A stretch of 64,000 nt of DNA from positions 186,001 through 250,000 of the forward strand of contig NZ_JADMKU010000004.1 in the NCBI RefSeq assembly GCF_018219815.1, read 5' to 3'. Origin of the DNA: Thalassovita aquimarina. GTDB taxonomy: Bacteria > Pseudomonadota > Alphaproteobacteria > Rhodobacterales > Rhodobacteraceae. The notes below the pieces were generated by a model that was not told the origin of the DNA, searched no databases, and saw only the letters and a list, made by a program, of their open reading frames with translations. A program made the position numbers and the translations under genes. This document shows, in pieces, positions 17,101 through 25,649 of this stretch (positions are counted from its first letter, which is position 1; each line of letters begins with the position of its first letter).

Positions 17101-17954
17101 GCGGCGGCTCCGATCACCCGGGGCGCTTTCAGGATCGCCACGCGATAGGCCCCGACCCGTTCGAAGCCCATGGCTTCATAGACCCGCGCGGCGACGGCGT
17201 TGTTGGCGAACAGGATCGCAGTCTTGATCCCCCGGTCCCGCGCCTCAGCCAGATGCGCAGCGACCGCGCGGCCGGCATGGCCCCTGCCGCGCCGGTCGGG
17301 CGGGGTAAAGACGCCGCCTACCTGCACCATATCGCCCACCTCGGCGTTGATGCCGGTCATCGCCACCGGCACCCCGTCTTCGATCAACAACCGCGTCTTG
17401 CCGCGCGAAATCGCCTCGACCGCGCGGGTGATCGCGACGCGCAGGCTGTCCGCCTGATCCCCGGCCTGCCCGGTGTCGCGCATATATTGCGCAAACCACA
17501 GGGCCAGCAGATCGACGTCATCGGCCACCGGCCGGCGCAATTCGGCATCCGGCGCCTGCAAGGCGGCAAGGTCGAGCCGGTAAAGCGGTTCGGCATGGTT
17601 CACGTTGAACGCCGCTTCGGGCAGGCCAAGCGCGGCGAGCGCCGCCAGAACCTGACCGTCATCCCCGGTCATGCCGCAAACCTCCTGCCCCTGCAGGGCC
17701 AAGGCGAAATCCTGCCACAGATCGAGCCCCGCCGCCGGGGCCTGACACATCAGGAAACCATTGTTGGTGCAGCCGAACATGGCCTTGACCGGGCCGGTCA
17801 CCGGGGAGCGGAAAAAGGCAGTCCCGTGCGGGTGGTCGCGCTCGTCCATCCCATGTTCAGCCAGATTGCCACGCAGGAACACCGAACTGTCCGCGTGACC
17901 GGCCAAAAACGCCTCGATCTCCGCCTCTTCGCCGGGCCGCGCCTGCCGGATCAT
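17097..17954 (-). CDS. GNAT family N-acetyltransferase
   Basis: This 285-residue protein carries a GNAT fold in its C-terminal half: VGGVFTPPDRRGRGHAGRAV (about residues 219-238) contains the acetyl-CoA pyrophosphate loop (R/Q-x-x-G-x-G/A), followed by NNAVAARVYEAMGFERVG. The N-terminal half may be a degenerate second GNAT-like domain. Start and stop overlap the neighbouring genes by four bases each (ATGA). Substrate is unknown. Confidence 0.87.
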   Translation of the reverse strand: MIRQARPGEEAEIEAFLAGHADSSVFLRGNLAEHGMDERDHPHGTAFFRSPVTGPVKAMFGCTNNGFLMCQAPAAGLDLWQDFALALQGQEVCGMTGDDGQVLAALAALGLPEAAFNVNHAEPLYRLDLAALQAPDAELRRPVADDVDLLALWFAQYMRDTGQAGDQADSLRVAITRAVEAISRGKTRLLIEDGVPVAMTGINAEVGDMVQVGGVFTPPDRRGRGHAGRAVAAHLAEARDRGIKTAILFANNAVAARVYEAMGFERVGAYRVAILKAPRVIGAAA

Positions 17955-18667
17955 CCCCAATCCCCCAGCGCCTGCTGCCAGACGGTCAGCGCCGCCACCG
18001 CCGCCGTGTCGGCGCGCAGGATGCGCGGACCGAGGCTGACCACATGGGTGAAGGGCAGATCGTGCAGCCGCTTGCGTTCGGCTTCGGAAAAGCCGCCCTC
18101 GGGGCCGATCAGGATCGCCCAGGGGCCCGGCCCCGCCTCGCCCAGCACCTTGCCGGCGCCGACTTCCGCCTCGTCGCAGAACATCAGCTTGCGGCCCTCG
18201 GGCCAGTCGGCCAGCAGCCGGTCGAGCTTCTGCAGCCCGGTCACTTCCGGCACGAAGGTGCCGCCGCACTGTTCCGCCGCCTCGACCGCGTGGGCCTGCA
18301 ACCGGTCCTGCCGGATGCGTTCGGAATTGGTGAAATCGGTCTGCACAGGGATGATCTTGGCCGCCCCCATCTCGGCGGCCTTTTCGACGATGAAATCAGT
18401 CCGCGCCTTCTTGATCGGCGCGAAAATCAGCCACAGGTCGGGCGGCATCTGCAACGGCTTGGTATGCTCGCGGCATTCCAGCGTGCCGCCGCGCTTGCCC
18501 GCCTCGACCACTTCGGCGCGCCATTCGCCGTCGCGCCCGTTGAACAGCGCGATCTGCGCGCCAAGCTGCTGCCGCATCACCCCGAACAGGTAATGCGCTT
18601 GATCGCGGTCGAGGGGAACCGATTGCCCCTGCCCCAGCGGATGATCTACATAGAGGCGGATCTTCAT
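17951..18667 (-). CDS. rsmE: 16S rRNA (uracil(1498)-N(3))-methyltransferase
   Basis: This 238-residue SPOUT-class methyltransferase acts on U1498 of 16S rRNA. Evidence is the N-terminal PUA-like segment with DQAHYLFGVMR, the FAPIKKARTDFIVEKAAEMGA block (about residues 82-102), LIGPEGGFSEAE (about 186-197) and the LGPRILRADTAAV knot (about 210-222). The ATG at 18667 is chosen; in-frame ATGs lie two and four codons further upstream. It is divergent from ubiA, with only 18 bases between the starts. Confidence 0.94.
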   Translation of the reverse strand: MKIRLYVDHPLGQGQSVPLDRDQAHYLFGVMRQQLGAQIALFNGRDGEWRAEVVEAGKRGGTLECREHTKPLQMPPDLWLIFAPIKKARTDFIVEKAAEMGAAKIIPVQTDFTNSERIRQDRLQAHAVEAAEQCGGTFVPEVTGLQKLDRLLADWPEGRKLMFCDEAEVGAGKVLGEAGPGPWAILIGPEGGFSEAERKRLHDLPFTHVVSLGPRILRADTAAVAALTVWQQALGDWG

Positions 18668-18685
18668 TGTCATGGACATATTCAT

Positions 18686-19657
18686 ATGCCGCAGAATTCC
18701 CAGACGCCAGAGCCCGCAGGCCAGGTATCCGACGCCGTGCGCGGCAACTGGGTGGATCACCTTGCCCCAGCCTGGTCGCGCCCGTACCTGCGGCTGTCGC
18801 GCGCCGACCGTCCGATCGGGACATGGCTTCTTCTGCTGCCCTGCTGGTGGGGGCTGGCGCTGGCGATCCTGCATGACGGGCAGGCGCGGCTGCACGACCT
18901 GTGGATTTTCGTCGGCTGCGGCATCGGCGCGTGGCTGATGCGCGGGGCGGGCTGCACCTGGAACGACATCACCGACCGCGACATCGACGGCAGCGTCGAG
19001 CGCACCCGGTCGCGCCCGATCCCATCGGGACAGGTCAGCGTCAAGCAGGCCGTCGTCTATATGGCACTGCAGGCGCTGATCGCCTTCGGCATCCTGCTGA
19101 CCTTCAACACCGCAGCCATCGCGATGGGCATCCTGTCGTTGCTGCCGGTCGCCATCTATCCCTTCGCCAAGCGGTTCACATGGTGGCCGCAGGTTTTCCT
19201 GGGTATCGCGTTCAACTGGGGCGCGCTGCTGGTCTGGGTGGCGCATACCGGATCGCTGCACCCGGCCGCCTTCGCGCTTTATTTCGCCGGCATGGCCTGG
19301 ACCCTGTTCTACGACACGATCTATGCCCATCAGGACAAGGAAGACGACGCGCTGCTCGGGGTGAAATCCACCGCCCGGCTGTTCGCCGAACGCACGCCGC
19401 AATGGCTGAAGCGGTTCCTAGTGCTCAGCGTTTCGCTGATGTCGCTGGCGGTTCTGCTGGCAATGGCGGGGCGTGGCGGATCGCCGTTCGCGGTGCTGGT
19501 GGCATTGCTGGGCCCCTGGGCCTTCGGGGCGCATATGGTCTGGCAAATGCGCATTCTCGACACCGAGGACCACGCAATATGCCTTCGCCTTTTCCGCGCC
19601 AACCGCAACACCGGCTTGATCCCCTTGCTGTTTTTCGCCGGTGCGGCACTCCTGTGA
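18686..19657 (+). CDS. ubiA: 4-hydroxybenzoate octaprenyltransferase
   Basis: This 323-residue membrane enzyme prenylates 4-hydroxybenzoate in ubiquinone synthesis. The first Asp-rich prenyl-diphosphate motif is NDITDRDID (about residues 93-101), followed by RTRSRPI. The second is YDTIYAHQDKEDD. About eight TM segments are visible. The ATG at 18686 leaves a short soluble N terminus before RPYLRLSRADRPIG. It is divergent from rsmE and so close that the promoters must overlap. Confidence 0.95.
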   Translation: MPQNSQTPEPAGQVSDAVRGNWVDHLAPAWSRPYLRLSRADRPIGTWLLLLPCWWGLALAILHDGQARLHDLWIFVGCGIGAWLMRGAGCTWNDITDRDIDGSVERTRSRPIPSGQVSVKQAVVYMALQALIAFGILLTFNTAAIAMGILSLLPVAIYPFAKRFTWWPQVFLGIAFNWGALLVWVAHTGSLHPAAFALYFAGMAWTLFYDTIYAHQDKEDDALLGVKSTARLFAERTPQWLKRFLVLSVSLMSLAVLLAMAGRGGSPFAVLVALLGPWAFGAHMVWQMRILDTEDHAICLRLFRANRNTGLIPLLFFAGAALL

Positions 19658-19718
19658 TTGCACAATGTGTCCAGCGCGCCTAAACATCTGGACAACTTGA
19701 CAATACCTGCAGGAAAAT

Positions 19719-21773
19719 ATGCGCCTGTCATCGCTTCTCATTACTGCCGCGCCCTTCGCAATCGCCGCCGCCCTCGGATTGCTGGCTGCCAATAGCATCG
19801 TGGACGTGATCGAAGACAATTCCGAACTCGGCATCCGCCGCAGCCTCGACGATCACGGGCTGACCTGGGCCGAAGTCCAGGCCGACGGGCTGCGGGTGAT
19901 GCTGACGGGGACCGCCCCGTCGGAAGCGCAGCGCTTCAAGGCGGTATCCACCGCGGGCAGCGTCGTAGATGCCGCAAGGGTGATCGACGAAATGGCGGTG
20001 GCCGACAGCGCCTCGATGCAGGCGCCGCGCTTTTCGATTGAAATCCTGCGCAACGACAGCGGCATTTCCCTGATTGGGCTGGTGCCAGCGGAAACGGACC
20101 GTGCCAAGCTGGTCAAGACCCTGCAGTCGATCGCCGGTGACGCTTCGGTCTCCGACCTGTTGCAGACCGCCGACTACGACACGCCCGAACACTGGGAAGA
20201 CAGCGTCGAATACGGCATCAAGGCGCTGAAGAAGCTGCCGCGTTCGAAAATATCGGTCGAAGCGGGGGCCGTCACCATCCGCGCCATGACCGACAGCGCC
20301 GAGGCCAAGCGCGACCTGGAAAAGGATCTGGAACGTGCCGCCGGGCATGACCTGAAGCTGGCGCTGGACATTTCCGCGCCGCGCCCGGTGATCACCCCCT
20401 TCACCCTGCGGTTCCTGATCGAAGAGGGCGAAGCGCGGTTCGATGCCTGTTCGGCCGATGACGAAGAATCCCGGACCCGCATTCTGGCCGCGGCGCGGAA
20501 GGCCGGGCTGAGCGACAATGCCGATTGCATCATCGGGCTTGGCGTGCCCTCGCCCCGCTGGGGCGAGGCCGCCGAACTGTCGATCGCCGCGTTGGCCGAA
20601 CTTGGCGCCGGATCGGTGACCTTTGCCGATGCCGACATCACGCTGCTGGCGGCCGAGGGCACCCAGCAAGCGGTTTTCGACCGGGTGGTGGGCGAATTGG
20701 AAAACCGCCTGCCCGAAGTCTTCTCGCTGCATTCGACCCTGCCCCGGCCGAAGGACGACGCCAATGGCGAGGCACCGGAATTCGTCGCCACGCTGTCACC
20801 CGAAGGCCTGGTGCAGATGCGCGGCCGCCTCAGCGATGAACTGGCCCGCGCGGCCACGGAAAGCTATGCAAGGGCGCGGTTCGGGTCGGCCTCGGTCCAC
20901 ACCGCCGCGCGGCTGGATGACACCCTGCCGGAAAACTGGCCAATGCGGGTTCTGGCAGGCATCGAAGCGCTTTCGCACCTGTCCAACGGCGCAGTGACGG
21001 TGACCCCCGAAATGATTTCGATCTTCGGCAAGACCGGCAAACAGGATGCCAGCGCCCGCATCGCCCGGCTGCTGGTCGCCAAGCTGGGTCAAAGCGCCCG
21101 TTTCGATATCGATGTCGAATACCTGGAAAAGCTGGACCCGATCGCGGCGATCCCCACGCCGGAAGAATGCGAAGTCCGGATCGGCAAGATCCTCGAGACC
21201 AGCAAGATCAATTTCGAACCGGGGTCCTATACGCCCGACGCGAATTCCCAGAACATCATCGACGCCATTGCCGAAATCCTCAAGGAATGCGGCGAGATCA
21301 AGATGGAAATCGGCGGTTATACCGACAGCCAGGGGCGCGAAAGCATGAACCTCGCGCTGAGTCAGGCGCGCGCCCAGGCGGTGCTGAATGCGCTGCGCGA
21401 ACGCCGCATCCTGACCTCGTCCTTCAAGGCAAAGGGCTATGGCGAAAGCAACCCGGTTGCCAGCAACGAGACCGAGGAAGGCCGCGACGCGAACCGCAGG
21501 ATCGAATTCAAGCTGATCCGCCCCGAACCGATGGTGGAAACCGAAACCGCACTGGAAAGCCTGGAAACGCAACCGGCAGAGGAAGAAGCCGGCTCTCCGG
21601 CGGAAGAAGACGAAGCCTCGGCCGCAGAAGAGGCAGGGAAGGTATCGGCGGATGCGGCAGATAAAGCCACGGCGGACGAGCAAGACAAAGCCTCGGCTGA
21701 TGAGGCCGACGAAGCCACGGCTGAAGAAGAAAAACCGGACGAGCAAACCGGCGCGGAGGAAACAGACAAATGA
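19719..21773 (+). CDS. OmpA-family protein with BON-like repeats and acidic tail
   Basis: This 684-residue envelope protein has an N-terminal hydrophobic segment (about residues 5-24) that may be an uncleaved anchor. Next come BON-like units, beginning LDDHGLTWAEVQADGLRVML and repeated less clearly to about residue 480. An OmpA peptidoglycan-binding domain spans about 490-600 (GGYTDSQG, NLALSQARAQAV, DANRRIEFKL). The last 75 residues are almost only Glu, Ala, Asp and Lys, a low-complexity acidic tail. It overlaps the next gene by four bases. A role in anchoring the envelope to peptidoglycan is inferred. Confidence 0.88.
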   Translation: MRLSSLLITAAPFAIAAALGLLAANSIVDVIEDNSELGIRRSLDDHGLTWAEVQADGLRVMLTGTAPSEAQRFKAVSTAGSVVDAARVIDEMAVADSASMQAPRFSIEILRNDSGISLIGLVPAETDRAKLVKTLQSIAGDASVSDLLQTADYDTPEHWEDSVEYGIKALKKLPRSKISVEAGAVTIRAMTDSAEAKRDLEKDLERAAGHDLKLALDISAPRPVITPFTLRFLIEEGEARFDACSADDEESRTRILAAARKAGLSDNADCIIGLGVPSPRWGEAAELSIAALAELGAGSVTFADADITLLAAEGTQQAVFDRVVGELENRLPEVFSLHSTLPRPKDDANGEAPEFVATLSPEGLVQMRGRLSDELARAATESYARARFGSASVHTAARLDDTLPENWPMRVLAGIEALSHLSNGAVTVTPEMISIFGKTGKQDASARIARLLVAKLGQSARFDIDVEYLEKLDPIAAIPTPEECEVRIGKILETSKINFEPGSYTPDANSQNIIDAIAEILKECGEIKMEIGGYTDSQGRESMNLALSQARAQAVLNALRERRILTSSFKAKGYGESNPVASNETEEGRDANRRIEFKLIRPEPMVETETALESLETQPAEEEAGSPAEEDEASAAEEAGKVSADAADKATADEQDKASADEADEATAEEEKPDEQTGAEETDK

Positions 21774-22096
21774 ACAGAACCGAATTCATCATCGCAACGG
21801 CCATCGTTCTGTTCGTGGCCTTCTGCCTTGGCTGGTTCGCCTATTGGCTGATCCACAAGTTCACCCGCGTCGCCAAGGCCGACATCGGCGAACTGGAGCG
21901 CATGGCGCAGGAACTGCACGAGGCCGAGGAAGCCCGCGATCAGGCGATCACCTACATGCAGCAGCGCGAAGCCGAGTTGACCAACCAGTTGTCGCAGACC
22001 GAGGCCGAGCTTTCCGCAACCATGGACGGGCTGCGTGAAGCCCGGCACGAGGCGGAAGAACTGCGCGCCTATATCGAACGGCAGAACGCGGGCTGA
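21770..22096 (+). CDS. Small membrane protein with coiled coil
   Basis: This 108-residue protein has one N-terminal TM helix (about residues 8-29). A long, highly charged heptad segment (about 38-105) predicted to form a coiled coil makes up the rest. The start overlaps the OmpA-family stop (ATGA), so the two are probably made together. I recognise no family. It may form a partner or scaffold for the OmpA-like protein; that is only inference from position. Confidence 0.75.
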   Translation: MNRTEFIIATAIVLFVAFCLGWFAYWLIHKFTRVAKADIGELERMAQELHEAEEARDQAITYMQQREAELTNQLSQTEAELSATMDGLREARHEAEELRAYIERQNAG

Positions 22097-22113
22097 GCGA
22101 ACACGAGCCGGGT

Positions 22114-22139
22114 CAGCGCCAGTCCGCGGGGGGGCGCTG
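22114..22139 (+). terminator. GC-rich hairpin after the OmpA operon
   Basis: CAGCGCC (22114-22120) pairs with GGCGCTG (22133-22139). No T run follows, so termination is only possible. Confidence 0.35.
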
Positions 22140-22212
22140 CGACCTTTGAGTATGGCACTTTATCCCAGCCAAGCCCGTGCGTCCTACCAGTGGAAAATCA
22201 AGCAACACCAAA

Positions 22213-22240
22213 GCGCCAGTCCGTCGGGGCGAACTGGCGC
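22213..22240. terminator. Hairpin between convergent genes
   Basis: GCGCCAGT (22213-22220) pairs perfectly with ACTGGCGC (22233-22240). It directly abuts the dispersed 36-base repeat and lies between the OmpA operon and the aminotransferase gene, which converge here. Confidence 0.45.
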
Positions 22241-22271
22241 TGGCCCGGTGGCCTTCGGCCTTGTTCCGGGC
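22236..22271. repeat. Dispersed 36-base intergenic repeat, copy A
   Basis: This 36-base stretch (GGCGCTGGCCCG...TTCGGCCTTGTTCCGGGC) matches 59773-59808 at 33 of 36 positions. Both copies lie between convergent genes. GCCCG and CGGGC ends can pair as an imperfect hairpin. Confidence 0.7.
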
Positions 22272-22287
22272 TTAGCACTAATCGCCG

Positions 22288-23640
22288 TTACAGGCTGTCG
22301 AACCCGGCACGAAGCGCCGACAGGATCACCTGCGCATCGTCCGATGTCAGCACCAGGGGCGGCGACAGGATGATGTTGGGGCCCGACACGCGAACCATCG
22401 CGCCGGACTGATAGGCCACTTCCTGCACCTGATTGATCCGCGCCTTGTCGATCGGCGCCTTGGTGGCGCGGTCGCTGACCAGTTCCATCGCACACATCAG
22501 CCCGTGACCGCCGCGCACATCGCCGATCAGGTCTAAATCGGCCTGCAGCGATTTCAGCCCCTCGTGAAGCTCCGCCCCGCGCGCCGCCGCGTTGTCCTTG
22601 ACGTTCAACCGCTTGGTTTCCGCCAGGCAGGCCAAGGCCGCCGCCGCCCCTACCGGGTGGCCGGAATAAGTGTAGCCGTGGCCGATCGCGGCGCGGCCGC
22701 TTTCGTCCTTTTCGAACACCTCGGCCACCGCGTCGGAAATCATCACCGCGCCGAAGGGGAAGTATCCGTTGGTGATCGCCTTGGCGGTGCACATCAGGTC
22801 GGGCTGCACGCCCCAGTGACGGCTGCCGGTCCAGCTGCCGGTGCGGCCGAAGGCGGTGATCACCTCGTCCGCGATCAGCAGGATGCCGTGTTTGCTGCAG
22901 ATCTCGCGCACGCCGGGCATGAAACTTTCATGCGGTGGGATCACTCCGCCCGCGCCCAGCACCGGTTCCATGATCATCGCCGCGATGGTGCCCGCGCCCT
23001 GGAAGGCGATTTCATCCTCCAGCGCCTGCAGGCACAGCTGCGCCAGCTTTTCCGGGTCGGTTTCGTTGAACGGGTTGCGATAGGTATAGGGTGCCGGGAT
23101 GTGATAGCAGCCGGGCAACAGCGGTTCGTACTGGGTGCGGAAATTTGCGTTGCCGTTGACCGAGGCGCCCCCGGTATGGGTGCCGTGGTAGCCTTTCTTC
23201 AGCGACAGGTACTTGATCCGGCCCGGTTCGCCCTTGACCTTGTGATACTGCCGCGCCAGCCGCAAAGCGGTTTCCACGCTGTCGGACCCGCCGCTGGTGT
23301 AAAACGCGCGCGACAAACCGTCGGGGGCGAAGAAATCGCGCAATTCCTCGGCCAGTTCGATCACGCAATCGTTCGTGGTGCCGCGGAAGATCGAATAGTA
23401 GGGCAGCCGGTCCAGCTGCGCCGCGATCGCCGCCTTCACCGGCTCGCAGGAAAATCCGAGGTTGACGTTCCACAGACCGCCGACGCCATCGACCACCTCG
23501 TGCCCGTCGACATCGGTGATCCGCACGCCCTGCGCCCCGGTGACGATGGTGGGCGGGTTCTGCTGGCTGTCGGCGGGATGGGCCATCGGGTGCCAGACCG
23601 AACGGGCATTCATCTCTTTCAGGAAATTGCTGTCTTTCAT
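22288..23640 (-). CDS. Class III (omega-amino acid type) aminotransferase
   Basis: This 450-residue PLP enzyme of fold type I has the class III signature LLIADEVITAFGRTG (Asp258 contacts the PLP nitrogen) and the Schiff-base Lys287 in CTAKAITNGYFPFGAV. TSGGSDSVETALRLAR binds the PLP phosphate. Such enzymes move an amino group from omega-amino acids, taurine or diamines to pyruvate or a similar acceptor. It is downstream of the IclR gene in the same direction (59-base gap). Opposite stands a transporter plus aldehyde dehydrogenase, so a semialdehyde product oxidised by that dehydrogenase is a reasonable guess. The exact substrate cannot be read. Confidence 0.9.
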   Translation of the reverse strand: MKDSNFLKEMNARSVWHPMAHPADSQQNPPTIVTGAQGVRITDVDGHEVVDGVGGLWNVNLGFSCEPVKAAIAAQLDRLPYYSIFRGTTNDCVIELAEELRDFFAPDGLSRAFYTSGGSDSVETALRLARQYHKVKGEPGRIKYLSLKKGYHGTHTGGASVNGNANFRTQYEPLLPGCYHIPAPYTYRNPFNETDPEKLAQLCLQALEDEIAFQGAGTIAAMIMEPVLGAGGVIPPHESFMPGVREICSKHGILLIADEVITAFGRTGSWTGSRHWGVQPDLMCTAKAITNGYFPFGAVMISDAVAEVFEKDESGRAAIGHGYTYSGHPVGAAAALACLAETKRLNVKDNAAARGAELHEGLKSLQADLDLIGDVRGGHGLMCAMELVSDRATKAPIDKARINQVQEVAYQSGAMVRVSGPNIILSPPLVLTSDDAQVILSALRAGFDSL

Positions 23641-23699
23641 GGGTCTTCCCCCTTATCTGAATGCCCGCGAAACGCCGGCGTCAATCTGTTCAGGCCCTG

Positions 23700-24491
23700 T
23701 CAGGCCGCGTTTTCCCGGTTGAAACCATCAGGCAGGAAACCGCCCAGCAACCGTGTCAGATCCAAGGCGCACCGTTTTACCTCGGTGCGAATCGTGGCGA
23801 TCAGATCCGCGTTCATGCGCGCCACCGGCGCAGCGACGGCGACCGCGCCGATCACCGATTGCGTGGCATCGAAGATCGGCACCGCGTGGGAATGCACGTC
23901 TTCTTCGAAGCCGCCGACATATTCGGCGATTCCGGTTTCGCGCACCGCGCTCAGGCGGGCGCGCAACTGGTCGGGATCGGTTATGGTGTCCGGCGTTTTC
24001 GCCACCAAGGGCGCGCTCAGAACCTTGTCGACGAAATCCGGCGGGCTGAAGGCTAGAACCGCAAGCCCGGAACTGGTGGCGTGCAGGTTCAGCACCTCGG
24101 CATCTTCCATCGTCACCCTTGTCCCGTGGACCGGGCTGTAAGCATAGGCGAGCGTCGACAACTGATCCCCCTGCAACAGTGACAGATGCGCGGTTTCGCC
24201 GGTTGCGGCGCTCAGTTCGTGCAGCACCTTGAGCGACACTTCCCGCATCGGCACCGCTGCTTCGCGCAACGCGGCAAGCCGCAGGAAGGCCGGACCAAGC
24301 CGGTATTCCCGCCCCGATCCGACCTGTTCGACGAATCCCTGTTCGGCCAGTTCGGTCAGCAGACGGTGGACGGTGGCCTTGTTAAGCCCCGACAGGCGAG
24401 TCATGTCGCTAAGCCCGATCTGTGGCCGCGCCCGGTTGAAATGCCCCAACAATGACAATGCCTTGGATACCGTTCCCATGTCCGGGATCAC
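23700..24491 (-). CDS. IclR family transcriptional regulator
   Basis: This 263-residue regulator has an N-terminal winged helix-turn-helix (IGLSDMTRLSGLNKATVHRLLTELAEQGFV, about residues 25-54). The C-terminal IclR effector domain includes LNLHATSSGLAVLAF and GGFEEDVHSHAVPIFD. It lies between and divergent from the transporter operon, and heads the aminotransferase gene. Family members usually bind a small organic acid and repress the adjacent catabolic genes. An alternative start is the Met at 24479. Confidence 0.92.
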   Translation of the reverse strand: MIPDMGTVSKALSLLGHFNRARPQIGLSDMTRLSGLNKATVHRLLTELAEQGFVEQVGSGREYRLGPAFLRLAALREAAVPMREVSLKVLHELSAATGETAHLSLLQGDQLSTLAYAYSPVHGTRVTMEDAEVLNLHATSSGLAVLAFSPPDFVDKVLSAPLVAKTPDTITDPDQLRARLSAVRETGIAEYVGGFEEDVHSHAVPIFDATQSVIGAVAVAAPVARMNADLIATIRTEVKRCALDLTRLLGGFLPDGFNRENAA

Positions 24492-24545
24492 CTTCCTTCA
24501 AGTTCACTTTCCGGGCAGTCACCGCACAAAACGGCGGCCCGGTTT

Positions 24546-24603
24546 ACAAATTTGTTGACAGAAGTTCCGCCCCTCTGTCAATCTAAAAAAGAACCAACGG
24601 TTC
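24546..24603. promoter_or_regulatory. Divergent control region with nested inverted repeats and a promoter
   Basis: ACAAATTTGT (24546-24555) is a perfect palindrome. TTGACAGA (24555-24562) and TCTGTCAA (24574-24581) form a perfect inverted repeat over an 11-base spacer. GAACC-AAC-GGTTC (24591-24603) is a third. The TTGACA at 24555-24560 also fits a -35 with CAATCT (24579-24584) as -10 at 18-base spacing, reading toward the transporter. The arms therefore cover the promoter, as expected for an IclR operator; which repeat is bound is unknown. Confidence 0.55.
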
Positions 24604-24636
24604 GAATAATGAGCCGATAATGACAGGGAGACTGAA

Positions 24637-25578
24637 ATGATCATCAACAAGGTTCTGGGCGGCGCTCTTGCGCTTGCCCTTACGGCAACCGCCGGCGCAG
24701 CCATCGCCGAATACCCCGAAAAGCCCGTCAGTTTCATCGTGCCCTGGCCGCCCGGCGACCTCGAAGACGTGCTGACCCGGATGATCGCCGAGGATTTCCA
24801 GACCGAATACGGCGTTTCGGCGGCGGTGGTGAACAAGCCCGGCGGCGGCGGCGGCCCCTTCCCCGGCGCGATCGAAGTCGCCAATGCGCCCGCCGACGGC
24901 TACACCATCGGGTCCTTCGTAATCGGCGTTCCGGTGGTCGGCCACCAGATCGGCATCGACGACCTGACCCCGGCCAAGTTCGATCCGCTGGGCATCTTCC
25001 TGACCTATCCCTTCGTCATCGCCACCAGCGGCGACGCCCCCTATTCCAGCATGGCGGAACTGGCGGACTACGCGAAATCAAACGACGTGGCGCTTGGCCA
25101 TTTCGGCGACGTGCTGACACCGACGCAGGTGACCAAGGCCTTTGCCGTGAATGCCGGTTTCGAATGGGGGTCGGACGCGGCCTTCGACGCGCTCGACTGC
25201 AACACGCTGGCCTCGGGCGACGCGGACGTGATCAACACCACGCTGCAGCTGATCCTGCCCTGCCTCGATCAGGTGAAGGTGCTGACCGCGATTACCGACA
25301 GCCGCATCCCGCTGGTGCCCGACGCGCCGACCATCGGCGAACTGGACGACAGCCTGAACATCGCGCTGTGGAACGGGCTGTTCGTGACCAAGGACACCCC
25401 CGCGGACGTGCGCGAAAAAATCATCGCCGTGGCCAAGAAAACCGCGATGAGCGACCGGGCGCAGGCCGTTGCCAAGGAAACCGGCGCGCTGGTTTACTGG
25501 CAGGGCGCGGATGAGGCCGCGGCGCGCGTGGCCAAGGATATCGAAACCGTGGATCACATCGGCAAGCTGCTGGAGTGA
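24637..25578 (+). CDS. Tripartite tricarboxylate transporter substrate-binding protein (TctC/Bug family)
   Basis: This 313-residue periplasmic protein starts with a Sec signal peptide (about residues 1-24, cleavage AIA-EYPEKP). YPEKPVSFIVPWPPG is the family's N-terminal block and VVNKPGGGGG its ligand-loop block. It binds an organic anion and delivers it to the TctA-TctB membrane pair encoded next. The ligand is unknown. The first ligand loop contains an acidic run (DLEDVLTR) where many relatives have Gly/Thr, which may bear on specificity. Confidence 0.9.
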   Translation: MIINKVLGGALALALTATAGAAIAEYPEKPVSFIVPWPPGDLEDVLTRMIAEDFQTEYGVSAAVVNKPGGGGGPFPGAIEVANAPADGYTIGSFVIGVPVVGHQIGIDDLTPAKFDPLGIFLTYPFVIATSGDAPYSSMAELADYAKSNDVALGHFGDVLTPTQVTKAFAVNAGFEWGSDAAFDALDCNTLASGDADVINTTLQLILPCLDQVKVLTAITDSRIPLVPDAPTIGELDDSLNIALWNGLFVTKDTPADVREKIIAVAKKTAMSDRAQAVAKETGALVYWQGADEAAARVAKDIETVDHIGKLLE

Positions 25579-25591
25579 TCCATTCGAAATG

Positions 25592-25617
25592 GACCGGGCA
25601 ATGCCTGTTGCCCGGTC
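25592..25617 (+). terminator. Intercistronic hairpin between tctC- and tctB-type genes
   Basis: GACCGGGCAA (25592-25601) pairs perfectly with TTGCCCGGTC (25608-25617) over a 6-base loop. A pyrimidine-rich tail follows. Such a structure after a binding-protein gene commonly raises its mRNA level over the membrane genes by attenuation or 3'-end protection. Confidence 0.7.
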
Positions 25618-25649
25618 TTCCTTTCCCGCTTTAGTCCCGGACACCCCTA

